Assembly (NCBI RefSeq): GCF_002797435.1 | Contig: NZ_PGEN01000001.1 | Coordinates: forward strand, 3,470,501-3,534,500 | Reading direction: 5' to 3' | DNA: 64,000 nt | From: Sphingomonas koreensis | GTDB lineage: Bacteria > Pseudomonadota > Alphaproteobacteria > Sphingomonadales > Sphingomonadaceae | Shown: one piece after another, positions 1-8,353 of the stretch | How the letters are laid out: each line of letters begins with the position of its first letter | Numbering within the stretch: the stretch's first letter is position 1 | Position numbers and translations under genes: made by a program | Notes under the pieces: model-generated | The model's input: only the letters and a program-made list of their open reading frames with translations | Database searches by the model: none | Told to the model about the DNA's origin: nothing

Positions 1-872
1 AACAGGATATGGTCGGTCTTCATCGGCCCGTATTTGGTCGAGACCGTCGTACCCTCGATCAGCGGCAGCAGGTCGCGCTGCACGCCCTCGCGGCTGACCG
101 AACCGCCGCGCACGTCGCTCACCGCGATCTTGTCGATCTCGTCGAGGAAGACGATGCCATTGGCCTCGGCATCCGCCAGCGCCACGCGCGCGACATCGTC
201 CTGGTCCAGCCTTTTGTCGGCTTCCTCCTCGACCAGCTTGGCCCAGGCGGCATGGACGTTCATCTTGCGGCGCTTCAATTGCGGGCCGCCAAAGCCCTTC
301 ATCATCTCGCCCAGGTTGATCATCTGCGGGCCGGCGCCGGGGATCTCGAACGGCATCCCGCCGGTCGCCTCGACCTCGATCTCGATCTCGGTGTTGTCGA
401 GATGGCCGGCATTGAGCCGCTCGCGGAACGCCTCGCGCGTCGCCTGGCTGCTGTCCTTGCCGGTCAGCGCGTCGAGCAGGCGGGTCATCGCCGCGGCTTC
501 GGCCTTGTCCTTGACGGCGGTCCGGCGGCGTTCGCGCTCCAGCCGGATTGCTTCCTCGACCAGGTCGCGGGCGATCTGCTCGACGTCACGGCCGACATAG
601 CCGACTTCGGTGAACTTGGTCGCCTCGACCTTGACGAACGGCGCGTCGGCCAGCTTGGCGAGGCGGCGGCTGATCTCGGTCTTGCCGCAGCCGGTCGGCC
701 CGATCATGAGGATGTTCTTGGGGGTGACCTCGTCGCGCAGATCGGCCTTGAGCTGCTGGCGGCGCCAGCGGTTGCGCATCGCAACGGCGACTGCGCGCTT
801 GGCTTCCTTCTGGCCGATAATGTGCGCGTCGAGCGCAGCGACGATGGTCTTGGGGGTCAGGTTGTCGTTCAT
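1..872 (-). CDS. hslU: ATP-dependent protease ATPase subunit HslU (3' end outside window)
   Basis: AAA+ unfoldase that feeds proteins into the HslV peptidase chamber in the cytoplasm. Only the first 290 residues are present; the gene runs off the left edge. Visible: Walker A GPTGCGKT at about residues 58-65, the GYVG pore loop at about 91-94, a long I-domain, and a Walker B-like FLDEID near residue 255. The ATG at 872 matches the family N-terminus (MNDNLTPK). It lies 17 bases after the stop of an aldo/keto reductase gene that separates it from hslV, all on the minus strand, so the three are probably one transcript. Family assignment is very secure. Confidence 0.97.
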   Translation of the reverse strand, partial: MNDNLTPKTIVAALDAHIIGQKEAKRAVAVAMRNRWRRQQLKADLRDEVTPKNILMIGPTGCGKTEISRRLAKLADAPFVKVEATKFTEVGYVGRDVEQIARDLVEEAIRLERERRRTAVKDKAEAAAMTRLLDALTGKDSSQATREAFRERLNAGHLDNTEIEIEVEATGGMPFEIPGAGPQMINLGEMMKGFGGPQLKRRKMNVHAAWAKLVEEEADKRLDQDDVARVALADAEANGIVFLDEIDKIAVSDVRGGSVSREGVQRDLLPLIEGTTVSTKYGPMKTDHIL

Positions 873-889
873 TCCAGGGGGTTCGATTC

Positions 890-1945
890 TCAGGCTTTTG
901 CAGGGGAATAGGGGGCGCCGGGCCGGGCGCCGAGCGCGTGCGCGATCGGCTGGTCGATGCGGTCGATGAAGAAGCCGGGATAGGCGCGGCGCTGGGCGCT
1001 GATCTCTTCCATCGCGGCGATCTCGTCGTCGCTAAGCTTCACATTCACCGCGGCGAGATTGTCGTCGAGCTGGTGCAGCTTGGTCGCGCCGAGCAGGATG
1101 CTCGACACCTGATCCTTGGAGAGCAGCCAGGCGAGCGCGATCTGCGCGATGCTGACGCCATGCCCGTCGGCGATGCCGCGCATCGTGTCGATCAGCTTGT
1201 AACCCATCTCCCTGTCGAGCGGGATGTCGTCATGGCTGGCGAGCCGGTCGTCGGCGCCGCCCGCATTGTCGCGCGTGTACTTGCCGGTCAGGAAGCCGCC
1301 GCCGAGCGGGCTCCATGGCGTGATGCCCAGGCCGTAGCGGCGCGCCATCGGCAGGAATTCCTGCTCGATATCGCGGTGCATCAGCGAATAGAGCATCTGG
1401 GCATGGGTGAAGGGTGCCCAGCCATTGGCGCGCTGCAGCTCGATTGCCGCCGCGACCTTCCATGCCGGCCAGTTGGACACGCCGAGATAGCGCGCCTTGC
1501 CCGCGCGGACGATCGCGTCGAGCGCCTGCAGCGTCTCCTCCAGCGGCGTGTTCCGGTCGTCGCGATGCGCGATATAGACGTCGACATGGTCGGTACCGAG
1601 CCGCTTGAGGCTGTGGTCGATCGACCAGTGGAGATGCGCGGCGGATAGGCCCGAGCGGTTGAGCGGCTGGCCGGTGCGCCAGCCGGCCTTGGTCGCGATG
1701 ACCAGCTCGTCGCGCCGCCCGGCGACGATCTTGCCCAGCATCTCCTCGGACTCGAAGTCCGAATAGACGTCGGCGGTGTCGATGAAGTTGATCCCGGCCG
1801 CGAGCGCGTGGTCGACCAGCGCGGCAGCGTCCTTGAGGTCGGTCTTGGCGATGGCCTTGAGGCCGCCGCCGCGAGTGAAGGTCATCGTGCCGAGCGACAG
1901 GCGCGACACGATCAGGCCGCTGTCGCCGAGGCGGGAATAGAGCAT
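890..1945 (-). CDS. aldo/keto reductase lodged between hslV and hslU
   Basis: NADPH-dependent oxidoreductase of the AKR TIM-barrel superfamily, 351 residues, substrate unknown. The catalytic set is visible: DTADVYS (Asp and Tyr around residues 56-61), ATKAGW (Lys) and YIAHRDD (His). The C-terminal [13 protein letters not shown] segment fits the cofactor-binding region. The gene starts 10 bases after the hslV stop and ends 17 bases before the hslU start, so it is translated from within the hslVU operon. Whether it has any link to proteolysis is unknown; hslV and hslU are usually adjacent or nearly so. AKR membership is certain, the specific subfamily is not. Confidence 0.93.
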   Translation of the reverse strand: MLYSRLGDSGLIVSRLSLGTMTFTRGGGLKAIAKTDLKDAAALVDHALAAGINFIDTADVYSDFESEEMLGKIVAGRRDELVIATKAGWRTGQPLNRSGLSAAHLHWSIDHSLKRLGTDHVDVYIAHRDDRNTPLEETLQALDAIVRAGKARYLGVSNWPAWKVAAAIELQRANGWAPFTHAQMLYSLMHRDIEQEFLPMARRYGLGITPWSPLGGGFLTGKYTRDNAGGADDRLASHDDIPLDREMGYKLIDTMRGIADGHGVSIAQIALAWLLSKDQVSSILLGATKLHQLDDNLAAVNVKLSDDEIAAMEEISAQRRAYPGFFIDRIDQPIAHALGARPGAPYSPAKA

Positions 1946-1955
1946 TGCGGTGTCC

Positions 1956-2507
1956 TTACGCGGCCGTGTCGAGCGCTTCGACGGTCAGCCGGTCGTTGGT
2001 GTAGACGCACAGGTCGCCAGCGATCTTCATCGCCTTGCGGCAGATCGTCTCGGCATCCTGCTCATACTCCACCAGCGCCCGCGCCGCAGCCAGCGCAAAA
2101 TTCCCCCCTGATCCAATCGCCGCCACCCCGGCCTCCGGTTCGAGTACGTCGCCGTTGCCCGTGATGATCAGCGTCGTGTCCTTGTCGGCGACGATCAGCA
2201 TCGCCTCGAGGTTGCGGAGATACTTGTCGGTCCGCCAGTCCTTGGCGAGTTCGACCGCGGCACGCATCAGCTGGCCCTGGTGCCGTTCGAGCTTGCCTTC
2301 AAGCCGTTCGAACAGGGTGAAGGCGTCGGCGGTGGCGCCCGCGAAACCGGCGATGACCTTGCCGTCGCCGAGGGGGCGGACCTTCCGCGCATTGGGCTTC
2401 ATCACCGTGCTGCCCTGGCTCACCTGGCCGTCTCCGGCGATGACCACCCGGCCGTTGCGGCGCACGGAAAGGATTGTCGTGCCGTGCCACGTCATGTTGT
2501 CGCTCAT
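1956..2507 (-). CDS. hslV: ATP-dependent protease proteolytic subunit HslV
   Basis: Threonine peptidase that forms the double-ring core of HslVU. 183 residues, usual size. The active N-terminus TTILSVRR follows a nine-residue leader MSDNMTWHG, as in other alphaproteobacterial HslV proteins, and would be exposed by processing. [14 protein letters not shown] and the [14 protein letters not shown] segment are typical. I chose the ATG at 2507 because the frame extends upstream to 2591 with unrelated sequence, while MSDN-start matches the family. First gene of the hslV-AKR-hslU series. Confidence 0.97.
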   Translation of the reverse strand: MSDNMTWHGTTILSVRRNGRVVIAGDGQVSQGSTVMKPNARKVRPLGDGKVIAGFAGATADAFTLFERLEGKLERHQGQLMRAAVELAKDWRTDKYLRNLEAMLIVADKDTTLIITGNGDVLEPEAGVAAIGSGGNFALAAARALVEYEQDAETICRKAMKIAGDLCVYTNDRLTVEALDTAA

Positions 2508-2594
2508 GGCGCCGCATATTGGGGGTGCGTCGCGCGGGTTCAATCGCGATTTTTCGTGTATAGCGAGCGCAGCACGGACAGGGAGGGCCACGGC

Positions 2595-2660
2595 ATGACC
2601 GGCGAGACTTCGAGCAATCTGATCGAGCGTATCAAGAACATCCTGTTGAAACCCAAGTAG
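2595..2660 (+). pseudogene. 5' fragment of the Yip1 gene, ended by in-frame TAG
   Basis: A 21-codon frame beginning with ATG at 2595 reads [20 protein letters not shown] plus Lys and then TAG at 2658-2660. The very next codons, in the same frame, read [15 protein letters not shown] and run straight into the Yip1 membrane protein that begins at Met 2706. From memory, sphingomonad Yip1 proteins start with an [24 protein letters not shown] type sequence, so this fragment is the true N-terminus. The TAG sits where one residue is expected between LKPK and EW. It may be a real nonsense mutation, a read-through site or a sequencing error. Confidence 0.7.
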
Positions 2661-2705
2661 GAGTGGGAGCGGATCGATGCCGAGCCGGCGACCGTCGGCG
2701 GGCTG

Positions 2706-3749
2706 ATGACCAGCTGGGTCGTCCCGCTCGCCGCGATCGGGCCGGTCGCCGGGCTGATCGGCGGGCTGGTGTTCGGCTATGGCGGGATGTTCGGCATCAC
2801 CATCCGGCCGAGCGTGACCATGGCGGTGACCGGGGCGGTGATCAGCTATTTGCTTGCGCTGCTCTGCGCGTGGCTGTTCTCCAAGATCATCGATGCGCTG
2901 GCGCCCAGCTTCGGCGGGCAGAAGAACCCGGTGCAGGCGATGAAGGTGGCTGCGTACAGCGGCACCGCCGCCTATCTGGCCGGCATCTTCCAGATCATCC
3001 CTGCACTGGGCATTCTCGGCCTCTTGGGTCTCTACAGCCTCTATCTCCTCTATCTGGGCCTGCCGCGGCTGATGAAGGCGCCGGCGGACAAGGCGATGGG
3101 CTATACGATCGTGACGGTCGTCGTCGCGATCGTGCTGTTCTTCGTCGTCAGCGTCGTGACGGGAGCGCTGACCAGCCTGGTGGCGCCGCGGGCGATCACC
3201 TCGGCCACCATGAGCGGCGAAGTGAGCGTGCCCGGCGTCGGCAAGGTCGACCTGAGCAAGCTCGAGGAAGCCTCCAAGAAAATGGAGGCCGCCGCCGAGC
3301 GCGCGCAGACCGCGACCCCGGTCGATCGACAGGCGCTCGCGGCGCTGCTTCCGGCATCGGCGGGCGGATGGACGCGCACCGCGCTCGAAAGCGCGACCGC
3401 CAGCGCGGGTGGCATGGGCGGATCGCAGGCCGAGGCGCGGTACGAAGCCAATGGCCAGAGCGTGCGGCTGAAGGTCGCCGACCTCGCCGCGGCGGGTGCG
3501 TTCGCCGCGATGGCCAGCGCGTTCAAGGTCGAGACCAGCCGCGAGGACGATCAGGGTTACGAGAAGTCGGGCCTGATCGACGGCCGCTACACGATGGAGA
3601 AATGGAACAAGAGCGGAAGCGGCAGCTATGGCGTGCTGCTGAAGGACCGGTTCCTGGTCGAGGCGGAAGGCAATGTCCCCGATATCGGCACGTTGAAGGC
3701 GCTGGTCGGCGCGGTCGATGCGGGCAAGCTGGAAGCGCTCGCCAATTGA
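2706..3749 (+). CDS. Yip1 family membrane protein, N-terminus cut off by an amber codon
   Basis: 347 residues from the first Met after the amber codon. The first half is a Yip1-type integral membrane domain with about five hydrophobic segments (roughly residues 5-30, 38-62, 83-115, 128-155). The second half is a soluble, Ala-rich domain with a short helix around residues 175-205 ([18 protein letters not shown]) and a C-terminal globular part ending [11 protein letters not shown]. Function unknown. There is no good ribosome-binding site before 2706, and the same frame is open back to 2661, so the intended protein is about 384 residues starting at 2595. If the amber is real, expression depends on re-initiation at 2706 or on read-through. 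Confidence 0.8.
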   Translation: MTSWVVPLAAIGPVAGLIGGLVFGYGGMFGITIRPSVTMAVTGAVISYLLALLCAWLFSKIIDALAPSFGGQKNPVQAMKVAAYSGTAAYLAGIFQIIPALGILGLLGLYSLYLLYLGLPRLMKAPADKAMGYTIVTVVVAIVLFFVVSVVTGALTSLVAPRAITSATMSGEVSVPGVGKVDLSKLEEASKKMEAAAERAQTATPVDRQALAALLPASAGGWTRTALESATASAGGMGGSQAEARYEANGQSVRLKVADLAAAGAFAAMASAFKVETSREDDQGYEKSGLIDGRYTMEKWNKSGSGSYGVLLKDRFLVEAEGNVPDIGTLKALVGAVDAGKLEALAN

Positions 3750-3758
3750 ACGAAATCG

Positions 3759-3788
3759 TGCCGGGGAGCGGTCCGGCGCTCCCCGGCA
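3759..3788. terminator. 12-bp perfect hairpin between convergent genes
   Basis: TGCCGGGGAGCG at 3759-3770 pairs with CGCTCCCCGGCA at 3777-3788 across a 6-base loop. It lies just after the Yip1 gene stop and before the 3' end of the holin gene, which points the other way. No T-tract follows on either strand, so intrinsic termination is an inference from position and stem strength. Confidence 0.45.
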
Positions 3789-3833
3789 AAGTTGACGAAA
3801 GTCCGCGAACAGCGCCTCATTCTGTCAACCTCG

Positions 3834-4247
3834 TCACTTTTCGACGCCCCTGATCTTCCCCCATTGCCGTGCGGCGGTGTAGCCGAGATAGCCGGTGCCG
3901 AAGAGCGCATAGAGCGGCTCGGGAATGCCGGCGAGATAGGCGTTCATGCCGGTCGCGATCCCTTTGGCCATTTCCGGCTGGACAGCGGCGATCAGGCCCA
4001 TCGGGATCGCCCAGAGCAGCAGCGCGTACATGACGTAGAGGAAGCTCGGCCGCGCGCGGCTGGTCCAGGGATCGGTCGACTGCGCCTCGGCGACGATCGC
4101 CGACAGCTGGGTGCGGACCGATTCCATTTCCTGTGTCCCCTCGAGCTTGAGCAACTCGAGCTTGGCCGCGTCGCGCGCCTTGGGGTCGGGGATGATCTTG
4201 TCGATCAGGCCCGCGATCGGGCCGATGATGCTTTCGATGATGCTCAT
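3834..4247 (-). CDS. 3-TM holin of the gene-transfer-agent type
   Basis: 137 residues. An N-terminal amphipathic part (SIIESIIGPIAGLIDKIIPD) is followed by a charged helix, then hydrophobic stretches around residues 70-92 and 105-125. This matches the GTA_holin_3TM family, whose members form inner-membrane holes that release endolysin. The ATG at 4247 has GGAAAC upstream and a sensible N-terminus; the frame extends further upstream to 4325 but reads through sequence overlapping the endolysin end. It is 46 bases downstream of the endolysin gene on the same strand, so the two form a lysis pair. No capsid or tail genes lie nearby. The export role is inferred from family and context. Confidence 0.8.
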   Translation of the reverse strand: MSIIESIIGPIAGLIDKIIPDPKARDAAKLELLKLEGTQEMESVRTQLSAIVAEAQSTDPWTSRARPSFLYVMYALLLWAIPMGLIAAVQPEMAKGIATGMNAYLAGIPEPLYALFGTGYLGYTAARQWGKIRGVEK

Positions 4248-4293
4248 GTCCGGTTTCCTGTGCATGGTGACGAAATTGACGCGATCGGCGTGG

Positions 4294-4836
4294 TCAGGAA
4301 CCAATGCGGTTTGCCAGCCAGCCATAGAGAAAGGCCTCGTTCGCAGGGCGGCGCTCGGCGAGGTCGAGATAGCGTTCGCCTTGCAGCGCCTCGACCGCCT
4401 TGATCAGCACGAGCTCGCCGGCGGTGCCGCGATGGTCGAGAAAGGCGGTGAGCGCAGCGAGCGTGGCAGGGCCGATCGCGCCATCGACCGCCATGTCGGC
4501 ATAGTCCCTGCCATTGCGGTTGAGCGCATTGAGGGCGCGCTGGAGAAAGCGTGCGGCGACGGCAGGGCCCATGTTGATTCCCGTGTCGAACAGCTCGGCG
4601 GCGAGCGCGGGCGCATGGTTCGCGACGTCCGCGAAACGCGGGCGGAGCCAGTAGAGACGCCGATAGATCGCGACTGCTTCTTCGTGCGGGAAGGCGCGCA
4701 TGTCGCCGGTGAAGCCGTGCTGGCGCGCGACCGCCTGGGTGATGCCCCAGCGGGTCGGCCCGCCACGGTCGGCGGGGTGGTTGGAATAGCCGCCCTCCCG
4801 GGCGATCACCTCCTCGATCAATTGGTCGATGGTCAT
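4294..4836 (-). CDS. GH108 peptidoglycan muramidase (endolysin)
   Basis: 180 residues, the normal size for glycoside hydrolase family 108. The N-terminus MTIDQLIEEVIAREGGYSNH holds the family's EGG motif with the proposed catalytic Glu at residue 14, followed by DRGGPTRWGIT. The C-terminal half (NMGPAVAARFLQRALN, DGAIGPATLAAL) is the peptidoglycan-binding part seen in this family. There is no signal peptide, so release needs a holin, which is the next gene. An AGGAG ribosome-binding site precedes the ATG at 4836. In Rhodobacter, equivalent endolysin/holin genes sit apart from the GTA structural cluster and release the particles; the same may hold here. Confidence 0.88.
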   Translation of the reverse strand: MTIDQLIEEVIAREGGYSNHPADRGGPTRWGITQAVARQHGFTGDMRAFPHEEAVAIYRRLYWLRPRFADVANHAPALAAELFDTGINMGPAVAARFLQRALNALNRNGRDYADMAVDGAIGPATLAALTAFLDHRGTAGELVLIKAVEALQGERYLDLAERRPANEAFLYGWLANRIGS

Positions 4837-4867
4837 TTCAAATCGCTCCTGTTGAACGACTCAAGAT

Positions 4868-4880
4868 AACCTATATGGTT
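4868..4880. promoter_or_regulatory. AACC-N5-GGTT dyad in the lysis/tlyA divergent promoter
   Basis: AACC (4868-4871) and GGTT (4877-4880) flank TATAT in the AT-rich 82-base gap between the endolysin gene and tlyA. It is 32 bases upstream of the endolysin start and 39 upstream of tlyA. The symmetry suggests a protein-binding site; the regulator is unknown. Confidence 0.3.
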
Positions 4881-4918
4881 CGTTGTAGGAAAATGCTTTC
4901 TGTGATAGTGCGCTGCCT

Positions 4919-5716
4919 ATGGCAAAGACACGACCCGACCAGTTGCTCGTCGAACGCGGGCTGGCCGAAAGCCGCACGCGTGCGCAGGCGCTGATCCTGG
5001 CGGGGCTGGTCTTCAGCGGCGACAAGCGCATCGACAAGCCCGGCCAGCCGATCGCGCCCGACGCACCGCTGGATGTGAAGGGGCGCGACCATCCCTGGGT
5101 CTCGCGCGGCGGGGTCAAGCTGGCGCATGGCCTCGACCATTTCGGGATCGATCCCACGGGCATGGTGGCGATCGATGTCGGATCATCGACCGGCGGCTTT
5201 ACCGACGTGCTGCTGACGCGTGGGGCGACGCGCGTCTATGCGGTGGATAGCGGAACCAATCAGCTTGCCTGGAAGCTGCGGCAGGACGAGCGCGTCGTGG
5301 TGCACGAGCAGACCAGCGCGCGGGTGCTGACGCCCGGGCATGTTCCCGAGCCGATCGATATCGTGGTGTGCGATGCGAGTTTCATCGGCCTCGCCAAGGT
5401 GCTCGAACGGCCTTTCGCCTTCGTGCGCGAGGGCGCCTGGGTGGTAGCGCTGATCAAGCCGCAATTCGAGGCGGGGCGCGACGAAGTGGGCAAGGGCGGC
5501 GTGGTCCGCGATCCCGCGGTGCACGAGCGGGTGTGCGCCGAGGTGGTGGCGTGGCTGGAGAAGGCTGGCTGGACAGTCGCGGGCGTGACGCCCAGTCCGA
5601 TCACGGGTCCCGAGGGGAATATCGAGTTTCTGGTCGCGGCTCGGGCAGGAAAGGCGGGAGCGTTCGCGGAGCCCCCGCAAAACGGCACAGGCGGCGATTA
5701 TGTGACGAAACAATGA
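4919..5716 (+). CDS. tlyA: TlyA family rRNA (cytidine-2'-O)-methyltransferase
   Basis: 265 residues. An N-terminal S4-like RNA-binding domain (residues about 5-65, DQLLVERGLAESRTRAQALI) is followed by an FtsJ/RrmJ-type SAM-dependent methyltransferase domain. The SAM loop DVGSSTGGFTD lies at about residues 87-97 and a KPQFE motif near 181. TlyA enzymes 2'-O-methylate 16S and/or 23S rRNA; older annotations call it haemolysin A. In many bacteria it sits beside dxs, but no dxs is seen here. It stands alone, divergent from the lysis genes. Confidence 0.92.
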   Translation: MAKTRPDQLLVERGLAESRTRAQALILAGLVFSGDKRIDKPGQPIAPDAPLDVKGRDHPWVSRGGVKLAHGLDHFGIDPTGMVAIDVGSSTGGFTDVLLTRGATRVYAVDSGTNQLAWKLRQDERVVVHEQTSARVLTPGHVPEPIDIVVCDASFIGLAKVLERPFAFVREGAWVVALIKPQFEAGRDEVGKGGVVRDPAVHERVCAEVVAWLEKAGWTVAGVTPSPITGPEGNIEFLVAARAGKAGAFAEPPQNGTGGDYVTKQ

Positions 5717-5771
5717 CTCGACATGCGTGACTGCCGCGGGCAGCATCCTTCCTGCTCTGGGGGGAGGAAAT

Positions 5772-5924
5772 ATGCATAACGTACTGAATCATCAGGCGAC
5801 CGAGGCGGGCTCCGATGCGGCAAAGCCGCACATGCCGAGCCGGTTGTTCTGCTATATCGAAGCGATCGCAGCCTGTGGCCTGCTGATCTATGCGGGCGTC
5901 TCGCTTCTGGGCCCCGGATCTTAA
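5772..5924 (+). CDS. 50-residue single-TM protein
   Basis: Starts with ATG at 5772 behind a strong GGGGAGGAAAT ribosome-binding site. The frame is open further upstream but has no comparable signal. Residues 1-20 are polar; residues 22-46 (RLFCYIEAIAACGLLIYAG) form one membrane segment. The stop overlaps the 3' end of the convergent ATPase gene by four bases. No family recognised; the ribosome-binding site is the main support. Confidence 0.6.
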   Translation: MHNVLNHQATEAGSDAAKPHMPSRLFCYIEAIAACGLLIYAGVSLLGPGS

Positions 5925-7417
5925 AGCAGCCGCGCCCGTTCGGCCGCGCGAACCGCCGTTCGTCCCACCGGCGGCGGCTTGGCGGGGTCGGGCCATGACG
6001 GTGCAGTCGTCCAGCCCAGATGCGGCAGGCTGACGGTGCGCTTGCCCGAGAGATCGGTGCGCATGACGATCAGGCCCTTTTCCTCGATATGCGCCATCAT
6101 ACGCTTGGCGCGGCCGAGCGAGCTGGTGCCGTAGAGCGCGGCGAGCTGCGCGTCGGACGGGCAGGCTTCGTTCGCGCGGGCGGCGCGAGCGATGCCGAGG
6201 AAGGGCGTCAACATCTCCTCGGGCAGCGAGGCGGCGAGGGTGAGGGCTTCGTCCCACCCCTCGGCATCGGCGATGCCGGCACGGGCGAGGGCGAGCGCCG
6301 AGCGGAACGCGGCAAGGTCCATGCCCGGCTCGACGCCGCGCATGCGGCATCGGACGGTGTAATCCTGGAAGATGGCCGGGAGCGGCTGGCGGCCTTCCTC
6401 CCCGGCGATTTCGGCGAGGATCGCGCGCCGGACCGCTTCCTGCTCGCCTTCCTCGAGCACCGGCATGTCGGGGACCGGTGCGGGGGCAGGGGTCGCGATG
6501 CTGCGCATCAGATCGGACATCGGAACCGGCGCGGGCGGCGGGGGAGGAGGGACTTCGTCCTCTGCGCCCGGCGCGAACAGCATGTCGCGCATATCCTCGG
6601 TTGCGGCGGTGGGGAGCGGCATCAGCTTGGGGCTGACCGCCTTGGAGCCGGTCTTGACCTCGCCGATCTTCACCGAGATCGGCCGGCGGGTGATGGCGGG
6701 GCCGAGCGCGAGGAACTCGCCGCGCGCGAGATCGCGGATCGTGTCGGCCTGACGGCGCTCCATGCCGAGCAGGTCGGCGGCGCGGGCCATGTCGATGTCG
6801 AGGAAGGTGCGGCCCATCAGGAAGTTCGATGCCTCGGCCGCGACGTTCTTGGCGAGCTTGGCGAGGCGCTGGGTGGCGATGACCCCGGCAAGGCCGCGCT
6901 TGCGGCCGCGGCACATGAGGTTGGTCATCGCGGCGAGCGAGGTGCGGCGGGCTTCCTCCGAGACTTCCCCGGCAGCGGCGGGGGCGAAGAGCTGCGCCTC
7001 ATCGACCACGGTCAGGACCGGGTACCAATGCTCGCGCGGGGCATCGAACAGGGCGGCGAGGAAGGCGGCGGCGGCGCGCATCTGGCCGTCGATCTCGAGC
7101 CCTTCGAGATTGAGGACGACCGACGCGCGATGCTCGCGCACGCGCATCGCGACGCGGCCAAGCTCGGTCAGGCTGTATTCGGCGGCATCGACCGCGATAT
7201 GGCCGAAGGCGTCGGCGAGGGAGACGAAGTCGCCCTCGGGATCGATCACCACCTGCTGGACATAGCCTGCGCTGCCCTCCAGCAGGCGGCGCAGCAAGTG
7301 CGACTTTCCCGAGCCCGAATTGCCCTGGACGAGCAGACGGGTCGCAAGCAGCTCTTCCAGATCGACGGCAACCGGGTTGCCGCCGCTGTCGAGTCCCATG
7401 TCGATGCGGGCAGTCAT
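5921..7417 (-). CDS. HerA-like/DUF87 ATP-binding protein
   Basis: 498 residues. Walker A GNSGSGKS at about residues 32-39, LLVQ before it, DPEGDF following, and a Walker B-like LTVVDEAQLF around residue 135. This is the HerA/FtsK-type ATPase core. RKRGLAGVIATQRLAKL resembles the sensor and arginine-finger region. A Pro-rich linker lies near residues 285-300 and a C-terminal winged-helix-like segment (LAALYGTSSLGRAKRMMAH) near 430. HerA relatives move or process DNA with NurA; no NurA gene is adjacent. The real substrate is unknown. Confidence 0.85.
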   Translation of the reverse strand: MTARIDMGLDSGGNPVAVDLEELLATRLLVQGNSGSGKSHLLRRLLEGSAGYVQQVVIDPEGDFVSLADAFGHIAVDAAEYSLTELGRVAMRVREHRASVVLNLEGLEIDGQMRAAAAFLAALFDAPREHWYPVLTVVDEAQLFAPAAAGEVSEEARRTSLAAMTNLMCRGRKRGLAGVIATQRLAKLAKNVAAEASNFLMGRTFLDIDMARAADLLGMERRQADTIRDLARGEFLALGPAITRRPISVKIGEVKTGSKAVSPKLMPLPTAATEDMRDMLFAPGAEDEVPPPPPPAPVPMSDLMRSIATPAPAPVPDMPVLEEGEQEAVRRAILAEIAGEEGRQPLPAIFQDYTVRCRMRGVEPGMDLAAFRSALALARAGIADAEGWDEALTLAASLPEEMLTPFLGIARAARANEACPSDAQLAALYGTSSLGRAKRMMAHIEEKGLIVMRTDLSGKRTVSLPHLGWTTAPSWPDPAKPPPVGRTAVRAAERARLL

Positions 7418-7495
7418 TGCCGGCTGCTTTGGCGCATCGGGGGGAGTCGGGGCAAGGGCGGCGCGATGAAAATCGTGTCGGCCCGTCAGGATCGC

Positions 7496-8353
7496 TCAGT
7501 TCTTGAGCTTGCTCGCGAAGAACGCCAGCACCTCGGCTTCGGTTGCGGCCCTGGCCGTCGCGTTGGCCTCGACCGACTGGCGTGACTTGGTCGGGGTGTC
7601 GTAGCTGTGGGTCGCGCCCTCGAACATGCGCAGGTCGATGTCGTTGCCCTTGGCCTTGCTGCGATCGACAAAGGCCTGGCAGAGCTTGGGCGAAACCTCT
7701 TCATCGGCCGTGCCCATGAACACGCGGACGGGGTGATAGGGCTTGTAGCCGTCCTTCTCGAATCGCTTCTTGAGGCCGCAACCGGGGTAGAGCGCGATCC
7801 CGGCCGCAAAGCCGATCCTGCGCATGTCGCCGGGCTTGTCGTCGGCCATGGCGGCGAGCGTGGCGCTGGCGCCGTTGGACCAGCCGAGCAGCGCGACGCG
7901 GTTGGGGATCACGTCCGCGCGCGACTGGAGGAACCGGAGCGCGCCATAGGCATGGAGCGGGCGGAAATCGACCTCGTCCACCGCGGCAGGCCGGTCCTTG
8001 TAGGTGCCGGCCGCGAATCCGGCAGGAAAGCCGACCGCGCCGAAATCATCGACCATCAGCGCGGTATAGCCGTTCCGCGCCAGCAGCTCGCCCCACGCCT
8101 TGTGGCGGCTGGACAGGGTGGAGGCGTCGTACTTGCCCCTGGCGAGCGAGGAATAGGCGCCGCCGCGGCCGTGGAGCATCACGATCGCAGGGTGCTTGCC
8201 CCGAGCATCGGCGGGCTTGAACAGATAGCCCTTCACCTGCGTCTTGCCGTCGCGGCTGAGGAACGTCACCTCCTCGACCTTCACCTCCTGTGCGGCGGCG
8301 GGGAGAGCGAGGGCGATGATCGCCGCGACGGGCAGCAGGTGGCTCAGGGTCAT
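7496..8353 (-). CDS. exported dienelactone-hydrolase family protein
   Basis: 285 residues with an N-terminal signal peptide (cleavage near AAAQ, about residue 22). Alpha/beta hydrolase fold: oxyanion region HGRGG near residue 61, nucleophile Ser159 in LLGWSNG, and a C-terminal His in GATHSYD near residue 258. The nucleophile is Ser rather than the Cys of true dienelactone hydrolases. The ATG at 8353 overlaps the stop of the upstream gamma-glutamyltransferase gene as ATGA, so the two are translationally coupled. The frame continues far upstream but inside the ggt coding region. Periplasmic; substrate unknown. Confidence 0.85.
   Translation of the reverse strand: MTLSHLLPVAAIIALALPAAAQEVKVEEVTFLSRDGKTQVKGYLFKPADARGKHPAIVMLHGRGGAYSSLARGKYDASTLSSRHKAWGELLARNGYTALMVDDFGAVGFPAGFAAGTYKDRPAAVDEVDFRPLHAYGALRFLQSRADVIPNRVALLGWSNGASATLAAMADDKPGDMRRIGFAAGIALYPGCGLKKRFEKDGYKPYHPVRVFMGTADEEVSPKLCQAFVDRSKAKGNDIDLRMFEGATHSYDTPTKSRQSVEANATARAATEAEVLAFFASKLKN

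Noticed and set aside
9..911. Plus-strand frames opposite hslU
   Set aside because: The minus strand carries the unmistakable HslU sequence; the plus-strand frames are its reverse shadow.
2663..3853. Long Arg-rich frame on the plus strand over the Yip1 gene
   Set aside because: It is the +2 shadow of the Yip1 frame; the hydrophobic frame with clear TM segments is the real one.
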